Source: SFEL01 sp045603585
GTDB taxonomy: Bacteria; Bacillota; Clostridia; Christensenellales; CAG-138
Direction of reading: 5' to 3'
NCBI GenBank assembly: GCA_045603585.1
Contig: JAZUMK010000002.1
Location: 10,141 to 74,140, forward strand
Length of the DNA stretch: 64,000 nucleotides
Positions 55,457 to 63,418 of the stretch are shown here, piece after piece. Position 1 is the stretch's first letter, and the number at the start of each line of letters is the position of its first letter. A model generated the notes under the pieces. It was not told the origin of the DNA. It was given only the letters and a program-made list of their open reading frames with translations, and searched no databases. Made by a program: the position numbers and the translations under genes.

Positions 55457-56638
55457 TTATATCATGCACAATACCGCCCCTGCAAACATGGCGGCGCATG
55501 CGGCGTATTTCTTGTTGCCGGAAATCAGCGGGTAGTCAGAGAGAAAAATGTATCCGAGATAGATAAACAAGCAGGCAGCAGAGGAGATGCTTGCTTTCTT
55601 CAGGGCAAAGTCCACAGAGGATACGGTCTGTGCTGCCGATGTCATGACGGCTGTAAAGAACTCTCCCATAGGGGCAAGCATGGCGGCAACACCCGGCGCA
55701 AACAGCCCGAGCAGAGTTATAAGTAGGGCGGAAATAAATACAAAGGGAACGAGGGGCAGTATAAGTATATTGGCAAACAGGCTAAGCAGCGGAACAGTGC
55801 CAAAGTAATATACCGACAGGGGCAATGTGCCAAGAGTGCCGCATACGGATACGGCAATGATGGCGGCAATATCATCGGGAAGAAAGCTGAGCTTTTCGGA
55901 AACGGGTCTCATCAGCAGGGCGATCGCAAGCACTGCCCCGAAGGATAGCTGAAAGCCTATATCAAACAGGGCAGATGGATCTGCAGCCAGTATTATTACT
56001 GCCGCAAAGGACATGCCGCTCAGCATATCATATCTTCTGCCGCACACCCTTGCGTACAGGGCGCAGAGGGTCATGACCGTTGCGCGGATAAGGGAAGCGG
56101 GAAATGCTGCAATGGCGCAGTAGATGATAAGCAATGCGGCGGTAATATAAAACTTGGGTCTTGCGGGACTTTTCTTTGTGAGCCTGTCGGCAAGGGCCGC
56201 CACAAAGGAAACATGCAGGCCGGAAAGCGCCAGCACATGGGCGATGCCGCTGGCGCGGTAGGCAGCGTATGCTTCTGCGGAGATATCTCCTTTGTAGCCC
56301 CACAACATTGCCTGAAGTATGGGAGCCTGCCCGCCGAAAACAGAGGCGGTTATTTTGGTCAAGGCTTCTCTTGTATAGTGAAAAGGAGCCATGATGCCAA
56401 GGGGCAGCTGAAGGGCGGGAAAGGTACAGCGGGCAATGCCAAGGGCTGCGCTTATGGCAAATACAGCCCAGCCATTGCGCCTCATACCCATGCTTATGGC
56501 GAAAAAACACAATAAAAGGCACATGGCAATAAAAAGCCGCGTGCCCTTTAATACATCCGAAAATATTATGCCGGCGCACACTCCCAAGGCCAATGCAGCC
56601 ATCGGCCTGTAATGGAATACGCTCTGGCGGTTATCCAT
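55457..56638 (-). CDS. comEC: ComEC/Rec2-family DNA-uptake channel without hydrolase domain
   Basis: A 393-residue polytopic membrane protein with the ComEC competence domain: GIAHVLALSGLHVSFVAA (about 133-150), SLIRATVMTL and IGFQLSFGAVLAIALL. ComEC forms the channel for single-stranded DNA uptake. Bacillus ComEC is nearly twice as long: this protein lacks the C-terminal metallo-beta-lactamase domain and has only a short N-terminus in place of the OB-fold. A separate membrane-anchored protein with that hydrolase domain is encoded at 20429-21502. It overlaps the ridA stop by one base (TAATG). Confidence 0.93.
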   Translation of the reverse strand: MDNRQSVFHYRPMAALALGVCAGIIFSDVLKGTRLFIAMCLLLCFFAISMGMRRNGWAVFAISAALGIARCTFPALQLPLGIMAPFHYTREALTKITASVFGGQAPILQAMLWGYKGDISAEAYAAYRASGIAHVLALSGLHVSFVAALADRLTKKSPARPKFYITAALLIIYCAIAAFPASLIRATVMTLCALYARVCGRRYDMLSGMSFAAVIILAADPSALFDIGFQLSFGAVLAIALLMRPVSEKLSFLPDDIAAIIAVSVCGTLGTLPLSVYYFGTVPLLSLFANILILPLVPFVFISALLITLLGLFAPGVAAMLAPMGEFFTAVMTSAAQTVSSVDFALKKASISSAACLFIYLGYIFLSDYPLISGNKKYAACAAMFAGAVLCMI

Positions 56639-57039
56639 TAGAATACGGCCTTCATGATGCCCCTGAAGGCAATAGCTTCGATTTCAACCAATGCGCCTGC
56701 GGGCAGCTTGGCTACCTGAACGCAGGAACGGGCGGGGAAATCCTTGCTGAAAAACTCGCCGTATATCTTGTTTACGGTGGCAAAGTCATTCATGTCCATA
56801 ATGAAGACGGTGGTTTTGAGCACATCCTGCTGAATATCACCACATCCTGCTTCCATAAGCACGTTCTTCAGGTTGGTAAGAGCCTGGCGGGTCTGAGCCT
56901 CAAGACCTTCAGCCAGCTTGCCGGTGGCAGGGTCAATGCCTATCTGGCCGGAAGTGAATACAAAGCCGTTGACGTCGCAGGCGTGATTGTAGGGGCCCAG
57001 AGCGGCGGGAGCCTTGTCGCATTTAACTATCTTCTTCAT
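56638..57039 (-). CDS. ridA: RidA family enamine/imine deaminase
   Basis: RidA hydrolyses reactive 2-aminoacrylate-type enamines formed by PLP enzymes. The 133-residue protein is one YjgF/RidA domain with GPYNHACDVNGFVFTSGQIG, the FATVNKIYGEFF helix and the C-terminal PARSCVQVAKLPAGALVEIEA signature containing the substrate-binding arginine. AAAGGAG is 10 bp before the ATG. It has its own promoter with a palindrome between the boxes, and is translationally coupled to comEC downstream. Confidence 0.96.
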   Translation of the reverse strand: MKKIVKCDKAPAALGPYNHACDVNGFVFTSGQIGIDPATGKLAEGLEAQTRQALTNLKNVLMEAGCGDIQQDVLKTTVFIMDMNDFATVNKIYGEFFSKDFPARSCVQVAKLPAGALVEIEAIAFRGIMKAVF

Positions 57040-57082
57040 GGCGAATATCTCCTTTGGTTATTTTTGCAAATATCTTACCAAA

Positions 57083-57111
57083 ATGCTACACCTGACACAG
57101 GTGTTTGTCAA
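57083..57111 (-). promoter_or_regulatory. ridA promoter with palindrome between -35 and -10
   Basis: Minus strand: TTGACA (57111-57106), 17-bp spacer, TAGCAT (57088-57083). The spacer holds the perfect palindrome ACACCTG-TGT-CAGGTGT (57104-57088), a possible operator. It could also be a weak terminator hairpin after rimI. Confidence 0.6.
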
Positions 57112-57575
57112 TCTGCCCTTTTCATGAAGGAGGGCAGGTCCTTGTTCCACATGATAAGGCCGTCTTCTCCGGTATCGGAATAGTACTTTTTGCGGCGGCC
57201 GGCCACCTCAAAACCCATGGAGGTATAGAGATTTTGGGCAACGGTATTGGATATGCGGACTTCAAGGGTCATGCTGACGGCATGATGCAGTATGGCGGTT
57301 TCCATCATGTGCTCCATAAGCTGCCGTCCGTATCCATGGCCACGGTAATCGGGATGCACCGCCACGTTTGTGATATGAGCCTCGACGTACATTACCCACA
57401 TGCCGCCGTAGGCCATTATGACACCGTCAATTTCACCAACCCGATAGTGGGCAATGTTGTTTTTCAGCTCGCCCAGCAGGGAGCTTTCGGACCAGGGAGA
57501 GCGGAAGCAAAGCCGCTCCATTTCCGCTATGCGGGGAACGTCTGCCTTTTGCATGGGGCGAAATTGTATGCTCAT
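57108..57575 (-). CDS. rimI: Ribosomal protein alanine N-acetyltransferase-like GNAT
   Basis: A 155-residue GNAT with NVAVHPDYRGHGYGRQLMEHM (acetyl-CoA loop, about 72-92) and a VRISNTVAQNLYTSMGFEVAGRRKKYYSDTGEDG ending, the pattern of RimI, which acetylates the N-terminus of ribosomal protein S18. The tsaE-tsaB-rimI gene order, with rimI starting directly after tsaB (one base after its stop), strongly supports the assignment. A threonylcarbamoyl pathway role is not implied; the order is simply conserved. Confidence 0.92.
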   Translation of the reverse strand: MSIQFRPMQKADVPRIAEMERLCFRSPWSESSLLGELKNNIAHYRVGEIDGVIMAYGGMWVMYVEAHITNVAVHPDYRGHGYGRQLMEHMMETAILHHAVSMTLEVRISNTVAQNLYTSMGFEVAGRRKKYYSDTGEDGLIMWNKDLPSFMKRAD

Positions 57576-58223
57576 TTATTTCTTCTCCTTTGCAAGGCGC
57601 TCTGCCTGAGAGGGGCGAAGGTACAGGGGCATGGCCTCTTTTACAGTATCTCCCGCCATAAGCTTAGCCCAGGCAGCAAGGCCGCACTTTGCTGCGTCCA
57701 CTTCATTGTTTTGCGCAAAGCGGGCAGAGGGCAGCGCTGCGGTTATGGCATCACGATGCAGCTGTGCGCCGTCGCCTGTGATAAGTGTATCGGCGGGCAG
57801 GATTTCCAGCAGCTCGGATATGATCACTGCGGAGGGGGGGAGAGGTGATTTATCGGACATAACCATGGCGTAGCCGTTGCCGTTGCGGCAGTCTATGAGG
57901 GCGCAGGCGTTGTCGAGACCATACAGCAGCCCTTCCAGCGAACTGACCTGCACCACAGGCTTATTGAATGCGGCGGCCATGGCGTTGACGGCGCAAACGC
58001 CTATGCGTACACCTGTAAAGGAGCCGGGGCCTGCATCCACGGCAAATACATCCATATCTGCGGGTGTATAGCCGCAGGAAAATATGGCCTGCTCAGCAAG
58101 GGACATTATAGTCTGGGAATGGGTAAGTCCACGTCCGCCCTGCTGAAGTGATATTACCTCTCCGTCCTTTATAAGGGCGGCAGAGGCAACCGGGCCGGAG
58201 GTGGAAAGGCAAAGCATCAGCAT
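57576..58223 (-). CDS. tsaB: tRNA threonylcarbamoyladenosine synthesis protein TsaB
   Basis: TsaB partners TsaD and TsaE in making the t6A37 modification on ANN-decoding tRNAs. The 215-residue ASKHA-fold protein starts MLMLCLSTSGPVASAAL and has FAVDAGPGSFTGVRIG and VSSLEGLLYG motifs. It overlaps tsaE by 7 bp. tsaD itself is not in this window. Confidence 0.95.
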   Translation of the reverse strand: MLMLCLSTSGPVASAALIKDGEVISLQQGGRGLTHSQTIMSLAEQAIFSCGYTPADMDVFAVDAGPGSFTGVRIGVCAVNAMAAAFNKPVVQVSSLEGLLYGLDNACALIDCRNGNGYAMVMSDKSPLPPSAVIISELLEILPADTLITGDGAQLHRDAITAALPSARFAQNNEVDAAKCGLAAWAKLMAGDTVKEAMPLYLRPSQAERLAKEKK

Positions 58224-58672
58224 TTTATATTCTCCAAAAGGGTTTGATATTTTTTCCCAACAGGTACAAAGCGCAGCGTGCGGGGCATTGCTCCGGAGCC
58301 TTCAATGTGCAGCTCCAGCCGCTCAGCGGGCAGGGCATAAGGAACACGCTCGCACCATTCCATGATTATTGCGCCGCCCCGGGCAAGGTAATCGTCAAAG
58401 CCTATTGCGTAAAGCTCTTCTTCATCCTCAAGGCGGTAACAGTCAAAATGGAAAAGGGGAATAGAGCCGTCATGCTCACGAACGATGGTAAAGGTGGGGC
58501 TTTGAATATCATCTATGCCCAGAGCCTTTGCGGCGTATCTTGTAAATGCGGTTTTGCCTGCGCCAAGGTCGCCGAAGAGGGCGATGAATGCGCCGGGGAA
58601 GAGACCGGCGGCAATGCTGCCGGCTATTTCCTCAAGCTGCTGTTCGTTTACGTTATTGAGGGTAAGTTCCAT
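58217..58672 (-). CDS. tsaE: tRNA threonylcarbamoyladenosine synthesis ATPase TsaE
   Basis: TsaE is a small P-loop ATPase needed for turnover of the TsaBD complex. The 151-residue protein has Walker A GDLGAGKTAFTR (about 35-46), the SPTFTIVREH switch segment (about 58-67), LFHFDCYRLED and a final IEWCERVP-like IIMEWCERVP. Its start overlaps the tgt stop by one base and its end overlaps tsaB, so the three are tightly coupled. Confidence 0.97.
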   Translation of the reverse strand: MELTLNNVNEQQLEEIAGSIAAGLFPGAFIALFGDLGAGKTAFTRYAAKALGIDDIQSPTFTIVREHDGSIPLFHFDCYRLEDEEELYAIGFDDYLARGGAIIMEWCERVPYALPAERLELHIEGSGAMPRTLRFVPVGKKYQTLLENIKC

Positions 58673-59796
58673 TAGTCCAGCGCGCCTTTCGCCTTAAGTT
58701 CGTCACGAAGGTCAAGAAGCCTGTCCTGCTCAATGGCCTCACGTACCTGCTCCATAAGCCTGATGGAGAAGCGCAGGTTATGCATGGTGATAAGCTGGGA
58801 GGCCAGTATCTCCTTGCATTTTACAAGGTGGCGTATGTATGCCCTTGTAAAGCCGTTCTTGCAGGCATAGCAGTCGCAGCCCTCTTCGATGGGGCTAAAG
58901 TCATGCTCAAAGGTGGCGTTGCGCAGCATTTTTTTGCCTGTGCCGGTAAGGGCAAGGCCATTTCTTGCTATGCGGGTCTGCAGTACGCAGTCAAACATAT
59001 CCACGCCGCGGATGGCGCCTTCAACTAGGCAATCGGGGCTGCCTACGCCCATAAGGTAGCGGGGCTTGTTTTCCGGCATGTAGGGCATCAGCTGCTCCAG
59101 CATATCGTACATGATGGGCTTGGGTTCGCCCACGGAAAGGCCGCCTATGCCGTAGCCGGGCAGATCCAGAGATGCAAGGAACTTTGCGCTTTGGATGCGC
59201 AGATCGCCGTACATATTGCCCTGAACAATGCCAAACAGCGCCTGATCCTCACGATTATGGGCTTCCTTGCAGCGGACGACCCAGCGATGGGTGCGCTCCA
59301 TGGCAGCCTTTGCGTATTCATAGGTGGAGGGATAGGGGGCGCATTCGTCAAATGCCATTATGATATCCGCGCCCAGAGCCTCTTCTATTTCCATAACAAG
59401 CTCGGGGGTGAAGAAATGCTTTTTGCCATCCAGCAAAGAGCGGAATTCCACGCCATCCTCTTTTATCTTGTTTGCCGCGGCAAGGCTGAATACCTGAAAT
59501 CCGCCGCTGTCGGTAAGGATGGGCTTGTTCCAGCGCATGAAGTTATGCAGACCGCCTGCCTCTTTTACCAGCTCGTGGCCGGGACGCTCAAAGAGATGGT
59601 ATGTATTGGCAAGGATTATCATGGAGCCGATATCCTCAACATCGCGGGGCAGCATGGCCTTAACGGTAGCCTGAGTACCCACCGGCATGTAGCAGGGGGT
59701 TTCGATAACTCCATGGGGGGTGTGCAGTCTGCCTCGCCTTGCGCCGGACTGCTTGCAAACGTGGAGCAGTTCGTATTTGAAATCGAATTTTGCCAT
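58672..59796 (-). CDS. tgt: Queuine/preQ1 tRNA-ribosyltransferase
   Basis: Tgt exchanges guanine 34 of tRNAs with GUN anticodons for preQ1, the first tRNA-level step of queuosine synthesis. The 374-residue TIM-barrel protein has the nucleophile-associated motif LTDSGGFQVFSLA, MAFDECAPYPS, the GIGGLSVGEP loop and the zinc site CDCYACKNGFTRAYIRHL with a later ITMHN. queA, the next enzyme of the pathway, precedes it by 14 bp. Confidence 0.98.
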   Translation of the reverse strand: MAKFDFKYELLHVCKQSGARRGRLHTPHGVIETPCYMPVGTQATVKAMLPRDVEDIGSMIILANTYHLFERPGHELVKEAGGLHNFMRWNKPILTDSGGFQVFSLAAANKIKEDGVEFRSLLDGKKHFFTPELVMEIEEALGADIIMAFDECAPYPSTYEYAKAAMERTHRWVVRCKEAHNREDQALFGIVQGNMYGDLRIQSAKFLASLDLPGYGIGGLSVGEPKPIMYDMLEQLMPYMPENKPRYLMGVGSPDCLVEGAIRGVDMFDCVLQTRIARNGLALTGTGKKMLRNATFEHDFSPIEEGCDCYACKNGFTRAYIRHLVKCKEILASQLITMHNLRFSIRLMEQVREAIEQDRLLDLRDELKAKGALD

Positions 59797-59810
59797 TGTG
59801 TCAGCTCCTT

Positions 59811-60833
59811 TTATAATATCAGCATAGCGTCGCCAAAGCTGAAGAAGCGATAACGCTCCTCAACCGCCTGCCTGTATACGTCCAGCATTTCCTCACGGGT
59901 GGCAAGGGCACTTATCAGCATCAGCAGGGTGGATTCCGGAAGGTGGAAATTGGTGATAAGCTTGTCCACCGCCTTGAATTTATAGCCGGGGGTGATGAAG
60001 ATATCCGTCCAGCCGGATTTTGCGTGGACAATGCCATTCTCATCGGTTACGCTCTCCAGCGTGCGGCAGGAGGTGGTGCCGACGGCAAATATCCGTCCGC
60101 CGTTTTTCCTTGCGTTGTTTATAATGTTTGCCGTTTCCTCAGAGCATTCGTAGTATTCCGAATGCATATGATGCTCTTCGAGGTTTTCCGCAGATACGGG
60201 GCGGAAGGTGCCAAGACCCACGTGCAGCAATACGTCCGCAATCTGTACGCCCTTCGCCTGAATCTCAGCTATAAGCTCAGGGGTGAAGTGGAGCCCTGCG
60301 GTGGGGGCGGCGGCGGAGCCGTTTTCCTTTGCGTATACCGTCTGGTATCTGTCCCGTTCCGCAAGGCGCTGTGTAATATAGGGAGGAAGGGGCATTTCGC
60401 CTGCCCTGTCCAGTATTTCTTCGAATACGCCGTCGTAATTGAGCTTTATTATGCGGCCGCCGTCGGGTGTGCTGTCGCATACTGTGGCAGAAAGCTCATC
60501 GGTAATTTTAAAGGTGAGGCCGGTTTTGGCCCTTCTGCCGGGCTTTACAAGGCATTCCCAGTGGTATTCGTCAATGCGCCTGAGCAGCAGAAACTCCATC
60601 ATGCCGCCGGTTTCCTCACGAATGCCGTGAAGGCGGGCGGGGATTACGCGGGTAACGTTGCGCACCAACACGTCGCCGGGGCGGAAATATTCAAGTATAT
60701 CGGTAAATATGCCATGGCGGACAGTCTTATTTTCCCTGTCGTATACCAAAAGGCGGGAGGCGCTGCGCACCTCTGCCGGGGACTGGGCAATAAGCTCCTG
60801 AGGCAGATCATAGTAAAAATCGCTGGTTTTCAA
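59811..60833 (-). CDS. queA: S-adenosylmethionine:tRNA ribosyltransferase-isomerase
   Basis: QueA transfers and isomerises the ribosyl part of SAM onto preQ1 in tRNA, giving epoxyqueuosine. The 340-residue protein starts MKTSDFYYDLPQELIAQSP and contains DVLVRNVTRVIPARLHG, AAPTAGLHFTPEL and VTNFHLPESTLLM-like ITNFHLPESTLLM motifs. An ATG frame extends to 60869 and beyond, but AAGGAG is 9 bp before a TTG at 60833, which matches the family start exactly, so the TTG is chosen. tgt is cotranscribed. Confidence 0.96.
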   Translation of the reverse strand: MKTSDFYYDLPQELIAQSPAEVRSASRLLVYDRENKTVRHGIFTDILEYFRPGDVLVRNVTRVIPARLHGIREETGGMMEFLLLRRIDEYHWECLVKPGRRAKTGLTFKITDELSATVCDSTPDGGRIIKLNYDGVFEEILDRAGEMPLPPYITQRLAERDRYQTVYAKENGSAAAPTAGLHFTPELIAEIQAKGVQIADVLLHVGLGTFRPVSAENLEEHHMHSEYYECSEETANIINNARKNGGRIFAVGTTSCRTLESVTDENGIVHAKSGWTDIFITPGYKFKAVDKLITNFHLPESTLLMLISALATREEMLDVYRQAVEERYRFFSFGDAMLIL

Positions 60834-60936
60834 AAGGGTTTGCTCCTTGGTCGTTATTACATTCGCCATTTTATTATATTGCAAAGGGCGGCCCATAGCA
60901 AGGCGCAAATACCCCCCTGTTTATACAGCGGATATA

Positions 60937-60945
60937 TGCTATAAT
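60937..60945 (+). promoter_or_regulatory. Extended -10 promoter of proC
   Basis: TGC-TATAAT (TATAAT at 60940-60945) about 27 bp before the start codon; no strong -35. GGGGG at 60959-60963 is the ribosome site. Confidence 0.55.
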
Positions 60946-60971
60946 AAAACAAAAACACGGGGGATAAGGGT

Positions 60972-61769
60972 ATGAAATACTGCTTTATAGGAATAGGCAA
61001 CATGGCAAGTGCCATAATAGGCGGCATGGTAAAAAACGGCTTTGCCGCCAAGGATATTCTCTGCTATAACCGCACCTTCAGAAAAGCGGCGGAAATAGCC
61101 GAAAAGTTGGGCGTTACTCCCGTTGAAACCATAGCGGAGGCGGTGGTTCAGGCGGATGCGGTCATAATATCCGTAACTCCCCAGTCCTTCCCGGAGGTAC
61201 TGCCTCAGATAAAGGCAAGCCTTGCCGGTCAGCCTGTTATCTCCATAGCCGCAGGCAGGGACATAGCTTATCTTAAAGATGCTCTGGGCCAGGATGTGCC
61301 GGTCGTAAGGGTAATGCCCAATGTAAACGCCAAGGTAGGCGCTTCCACCACCTGCTTTACCCCTTCTGACGATGTAACCGAGGCTCAGAAGGACATGGTG
61401 CGGGAGATATTCGGCGCAGTGGGTGAGCTTATTGAACTTACCGAGGATGAATTTACTCCCTTTAAGGCCATTGCAGGCTGCGGTGTTGCCTTTGTGTATA
61501 TGTATATAGATGCCTGCGCCCGGGCAGGAGTAAAATACGGCTTATCCAAGGATAAGGCCCTTGCTATTGCCGCAAGCACCGTTATGGGCAGCGCAAAGCT
61601 GGTTGCAGAAAGCGGCGAGCATCCCTTTGCTCTTATAGATCAGGTGACCACTCCCGGAGGCACTACCATTGAGGGCATATTGAGCCTGCAGGCAAACGGC
61701 TTTGAGCATGCCATACACGAGGCCATGAAGGCGGTAATAGACAAGGATGCCGTGCTCAGCAGCAAATAA
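60972..61769 (+). CDS. proC: Pyrroline-5-carboxylate reductase
   Basis: Reduces pyrroline-5-carboxylate to proline with NAD(P)H, the last step of proline synthesis. The 265-residue protein has the Rossmann motif GIGNMASAIIGG (6-17), the conserved VRVMPNVNAKVGAS segment, AIAGCGVAFVYMYIDA and the C-terminal signature QVTTPGGTTIEGI. It is a single-gene unit with its own promoter and terminator. Both proC and the proline-responsive proS occur in this window, but 30 kb apart and without a shared regulatory element. Confidence 0.97.
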   Translation: MKYCFIGIGNMASAIIGGMVKNGFAAKDILCYNRTFRKAAEIAEKLGVTPVETIAEAVVQADAVIISVTPQSFPEVLPQIKASLAGQPVISIAAGRDIAYLKDALGQDVPVVRVMPNVNAKVGASTTCFTPSDDVTEAQKDMVREIFGAVGELIELTEDEFTPFKAIAGCGVAFVYMYIDACARAGVKYGLSKDKALAIAASTVMGSAKLVAESGEHPFALIDQVTTPGGTTIEGILSLQANGFEHAIHEAMKAVIDKDAVLSSK

Positions 61770-61784
61770 TTAAATAATAAAAAT

Positions 61785-61814
61785 AATCGGCGCAGGTTTT
61801 TCTGCGCCGATTTT
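61785..61814. terminator. Bidirectional terminator after proC
   Basis: AATCGGCGCAG / CTGCGCCGATT 11-bp stem with a 6-nt T-rich loop between convergent genes. Confidence 0.9.
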
Positions 61815-61823
61815 ATGTTTGCG

Positions 61824-62837
61824 TTACAGTACTTTTTTAAAGTTTTCGCTTACTTCCTTCAGCATGCTGATGATGGGAAGGTTGTAGGGGCAGCGGGATT
61901 CGCATGCGCCGCATTCTATGCAGGCATCGGGCTTTACCGCCATGCTGTTGTAGCGGGCGATGGGCCAGTCTGTCAAACCGTAGCGGGTAAGGTAGCCGTT
62001 TACGGTGAAGCAGAAGGAAATGTTGATGCCAACGCTGCAGGGCTGGCAGTAATTGCATCTGCGGCAGAAGTGATTGCCCAGAGTGTCGCGGATGTGCTGA
62101 ACCTCCTTCAGCTCTGCTTCGGTAAGGGGAGTGGTGTCGGATGCGGCCTTTACGTTCTGGGCCAGCTCCTCTTCGGTGGCCATGCCGGGGATGTTTACGG
62201 TAACGTCCTTATTGGCGGCTATGAAGCGCATTGCAAGGGAAACATCTTCTATTGCGCCGCCTGCGAGGGGCTTCATGCAGATAAAGCCCTTGCCCTTTTC
62301 GGTGCATTTTTTCATCAGGTCAACGCCGTGGGTTTCCACGAAGTTATAGGGGAACATGATGGTTTCCACCCAGTCAAATTCCAGAGCCTGCTCAAATACG
62401 GCAAGCTCGTGGGTAGTAAAGCCGATATGGTGTATCTTTCCTGCGGCCTTCGCTTCCATAAGAGCTTCCAGCGCGCCGTCGGGGCCCAGTATGGTTTCCA
62501 GATTCTGGGGCTGAACAAAGTGCAGCTGATAGATGTCTATATAGTCGGTGCGGAGGTTTTTGAGGCTGATGTCAATATCTGCGGCCATGGCATCCTTGGT
62601 GCGGGCCATGCTCTTGGTGGCAAGGACGAACTTGTCCCTGATGCCCTCAAGTCCTGCGCCGATGTATTCTTCGCTTACGGTATAGCCGCGGGCGGTGTCG
62701 ATGTAGTTGACGCCGTATTCGGGCAGCTTGCGGATGAGCGCGGCTGCCTCTTCCTTAGAAACGCGCTGAATGGGTATGCCGCCAAAACCGAGGCGGGATA
62801 CCTTAAGGCCGGTATTGCCCAGAACAGTATATTCCAT
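61824..62837 (-). CDS. Aldo/keto reductase with C-terminal ferredoxin-like cysteine motifs
   Basis: A 337-residue protein: an aldo/keto reductase barrel (YIDTARGYTVSEE with catalytic Asp and Tyr, ATKS with Lys, YQLHF with His) followed by a C-terminal extension (about 275-337) with CRRCNYCQPC and the 4Fe-4S motif CIECGACESRCPYNLP. Fe-S-bearing reductases of this type are common in anaerobes; the substrate is unknown. GGAGG is 6 bp before ATG 62837; the GTG at 62840 is too close to it. YbaK-like gene lies just upstream on the same strand. Confidence 0.93.
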   Translation of the reverse strand: MEYTVLGNTGLKVSRLGFGGIPIQRVSKEEAAALIRKLPEYGVNYIDTARGYTVSEEYIGAGLEGIRDKFVLATKSMARTKDAMAADIDISLKNLRTDYIDIYQLHFVQPQNLETILGPDGALEALMEAKAAGKIHHIGFTTHELAVFEQALEFDWVETIMFPYNFVETHGVDLMKKCTEKGKGFICMKPLAGGAIEDVSLAMRFIAANKDVTVNIPGMATEEELAQNVKAASDTTPLTEAELKEVQHIRDTLGNHFCRRCNYCQPCSVGINISFCFTVNGYLTRYGLTDWPIARYNSMAVKPDACIECGACESRCPYNLPIISMLKEVSENFKKVL

Positions 62838-62862
62838 CACTGACCTCCTGTAAAAATTTGAT

Positions 62863-63345
62863 TTATTCTTCTTCGCCCCAGCCCTTGCATACGTCTATCC
62901 ATCCCCTGGAAAGGGAGGCGGTATGCAGCTCTTCGCAGTTAAGGCGAACTGCACTTGCGGCGCTGCCGGCGGCGGGGAATACGGTTTCAAAACGCTGCAT
63001 GGAAACATCGAGATACACCGGAACGGTTTCGGGAACGGCAAAGGGGCATACGCCGCCTACTGCATGGCCGGTGAATTCCAACGCTTCTTCATGGGAAAGC
63101 ATATGGGGCTTTACGCCGAACTGAGCGCGGTATTTCTTGTTGTCGACCTTTGCATCGCCGGCCATCAGCACCAGTATGCAGCCATGCTCTTCGTCCTTGA
63201 AGGAGAGGGTCTTGGCTATGCGGGCGGGAATTACGCCCAGAGTCTCTGCGGCTTCGGCAACGGTGGCGGTGGAGATGTCAAACTCCATAATTCTGTCCTC
63301 AAAACCAAAGGCCTTGAGGTGCTCTCTTACTTTTTCTACGGACAT
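62863..63345 (-). CDS. YbaK/EbsC-type aminoacyl-tRNA deacylase
   Basis: A 160-residue protein of the YbaK/ProX editing family, which hydrolyse mischarged tRNAs in trans. It carries RIAKTLSFK, the DAKVDNKKYRAQFG segment with the conserved lysine, and GHAVGGVCPFAVP, the family's GxxxGGxxP loop. Which tRNA it edits (for example Cys- or Ala-tRNA-Pro) cannot be told from sequence; proS in the same window lacks an editing domain, so a trans-editing role for proline tRNA is a reasonable inference. GGAGG is 5 bp before the ATG. Confidence 0.9.
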   Translation of the reverse strand: MSVEKVREHLKAFGFEDRIMEFDISTATVAEAAETLGVIPARIAKTLSFKDEEHGCILVLMAGDAKVDNKKYRAQFGVKPHMLSHEEALEFTGHAVGGVCPFAVPETVPVYLDVSMQRFETVFPAAGSAASAVRLNCEELHTASLSRGWIDVCKGWGEEE

Positions 63346-63375
63346 GGGTTCCTCCGAAAGTATATCATTGTGACG

Positions 63376-63397
63376 AAAGGGGCAAAATGCCCCTTTT
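63376..63397. terminator. Terminator between the LCP-like and YbaK-like genes
   Basis: AAAGGGGCA / TGCCCCTTT 9-bp stem with a 3-nt loop; A-run and T-run on both sides. Confidence 0.8.
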
Positions 63398-63418
63398 GTG
63401 CCACTATATTTTATAGTA

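Noticed and set aside
54175..55566. A 463-codon plus-strand open frame over xdhC and holA
   Set aside because: Antisense to two well-supported genes; the translated sequence is unlike any protein I know.
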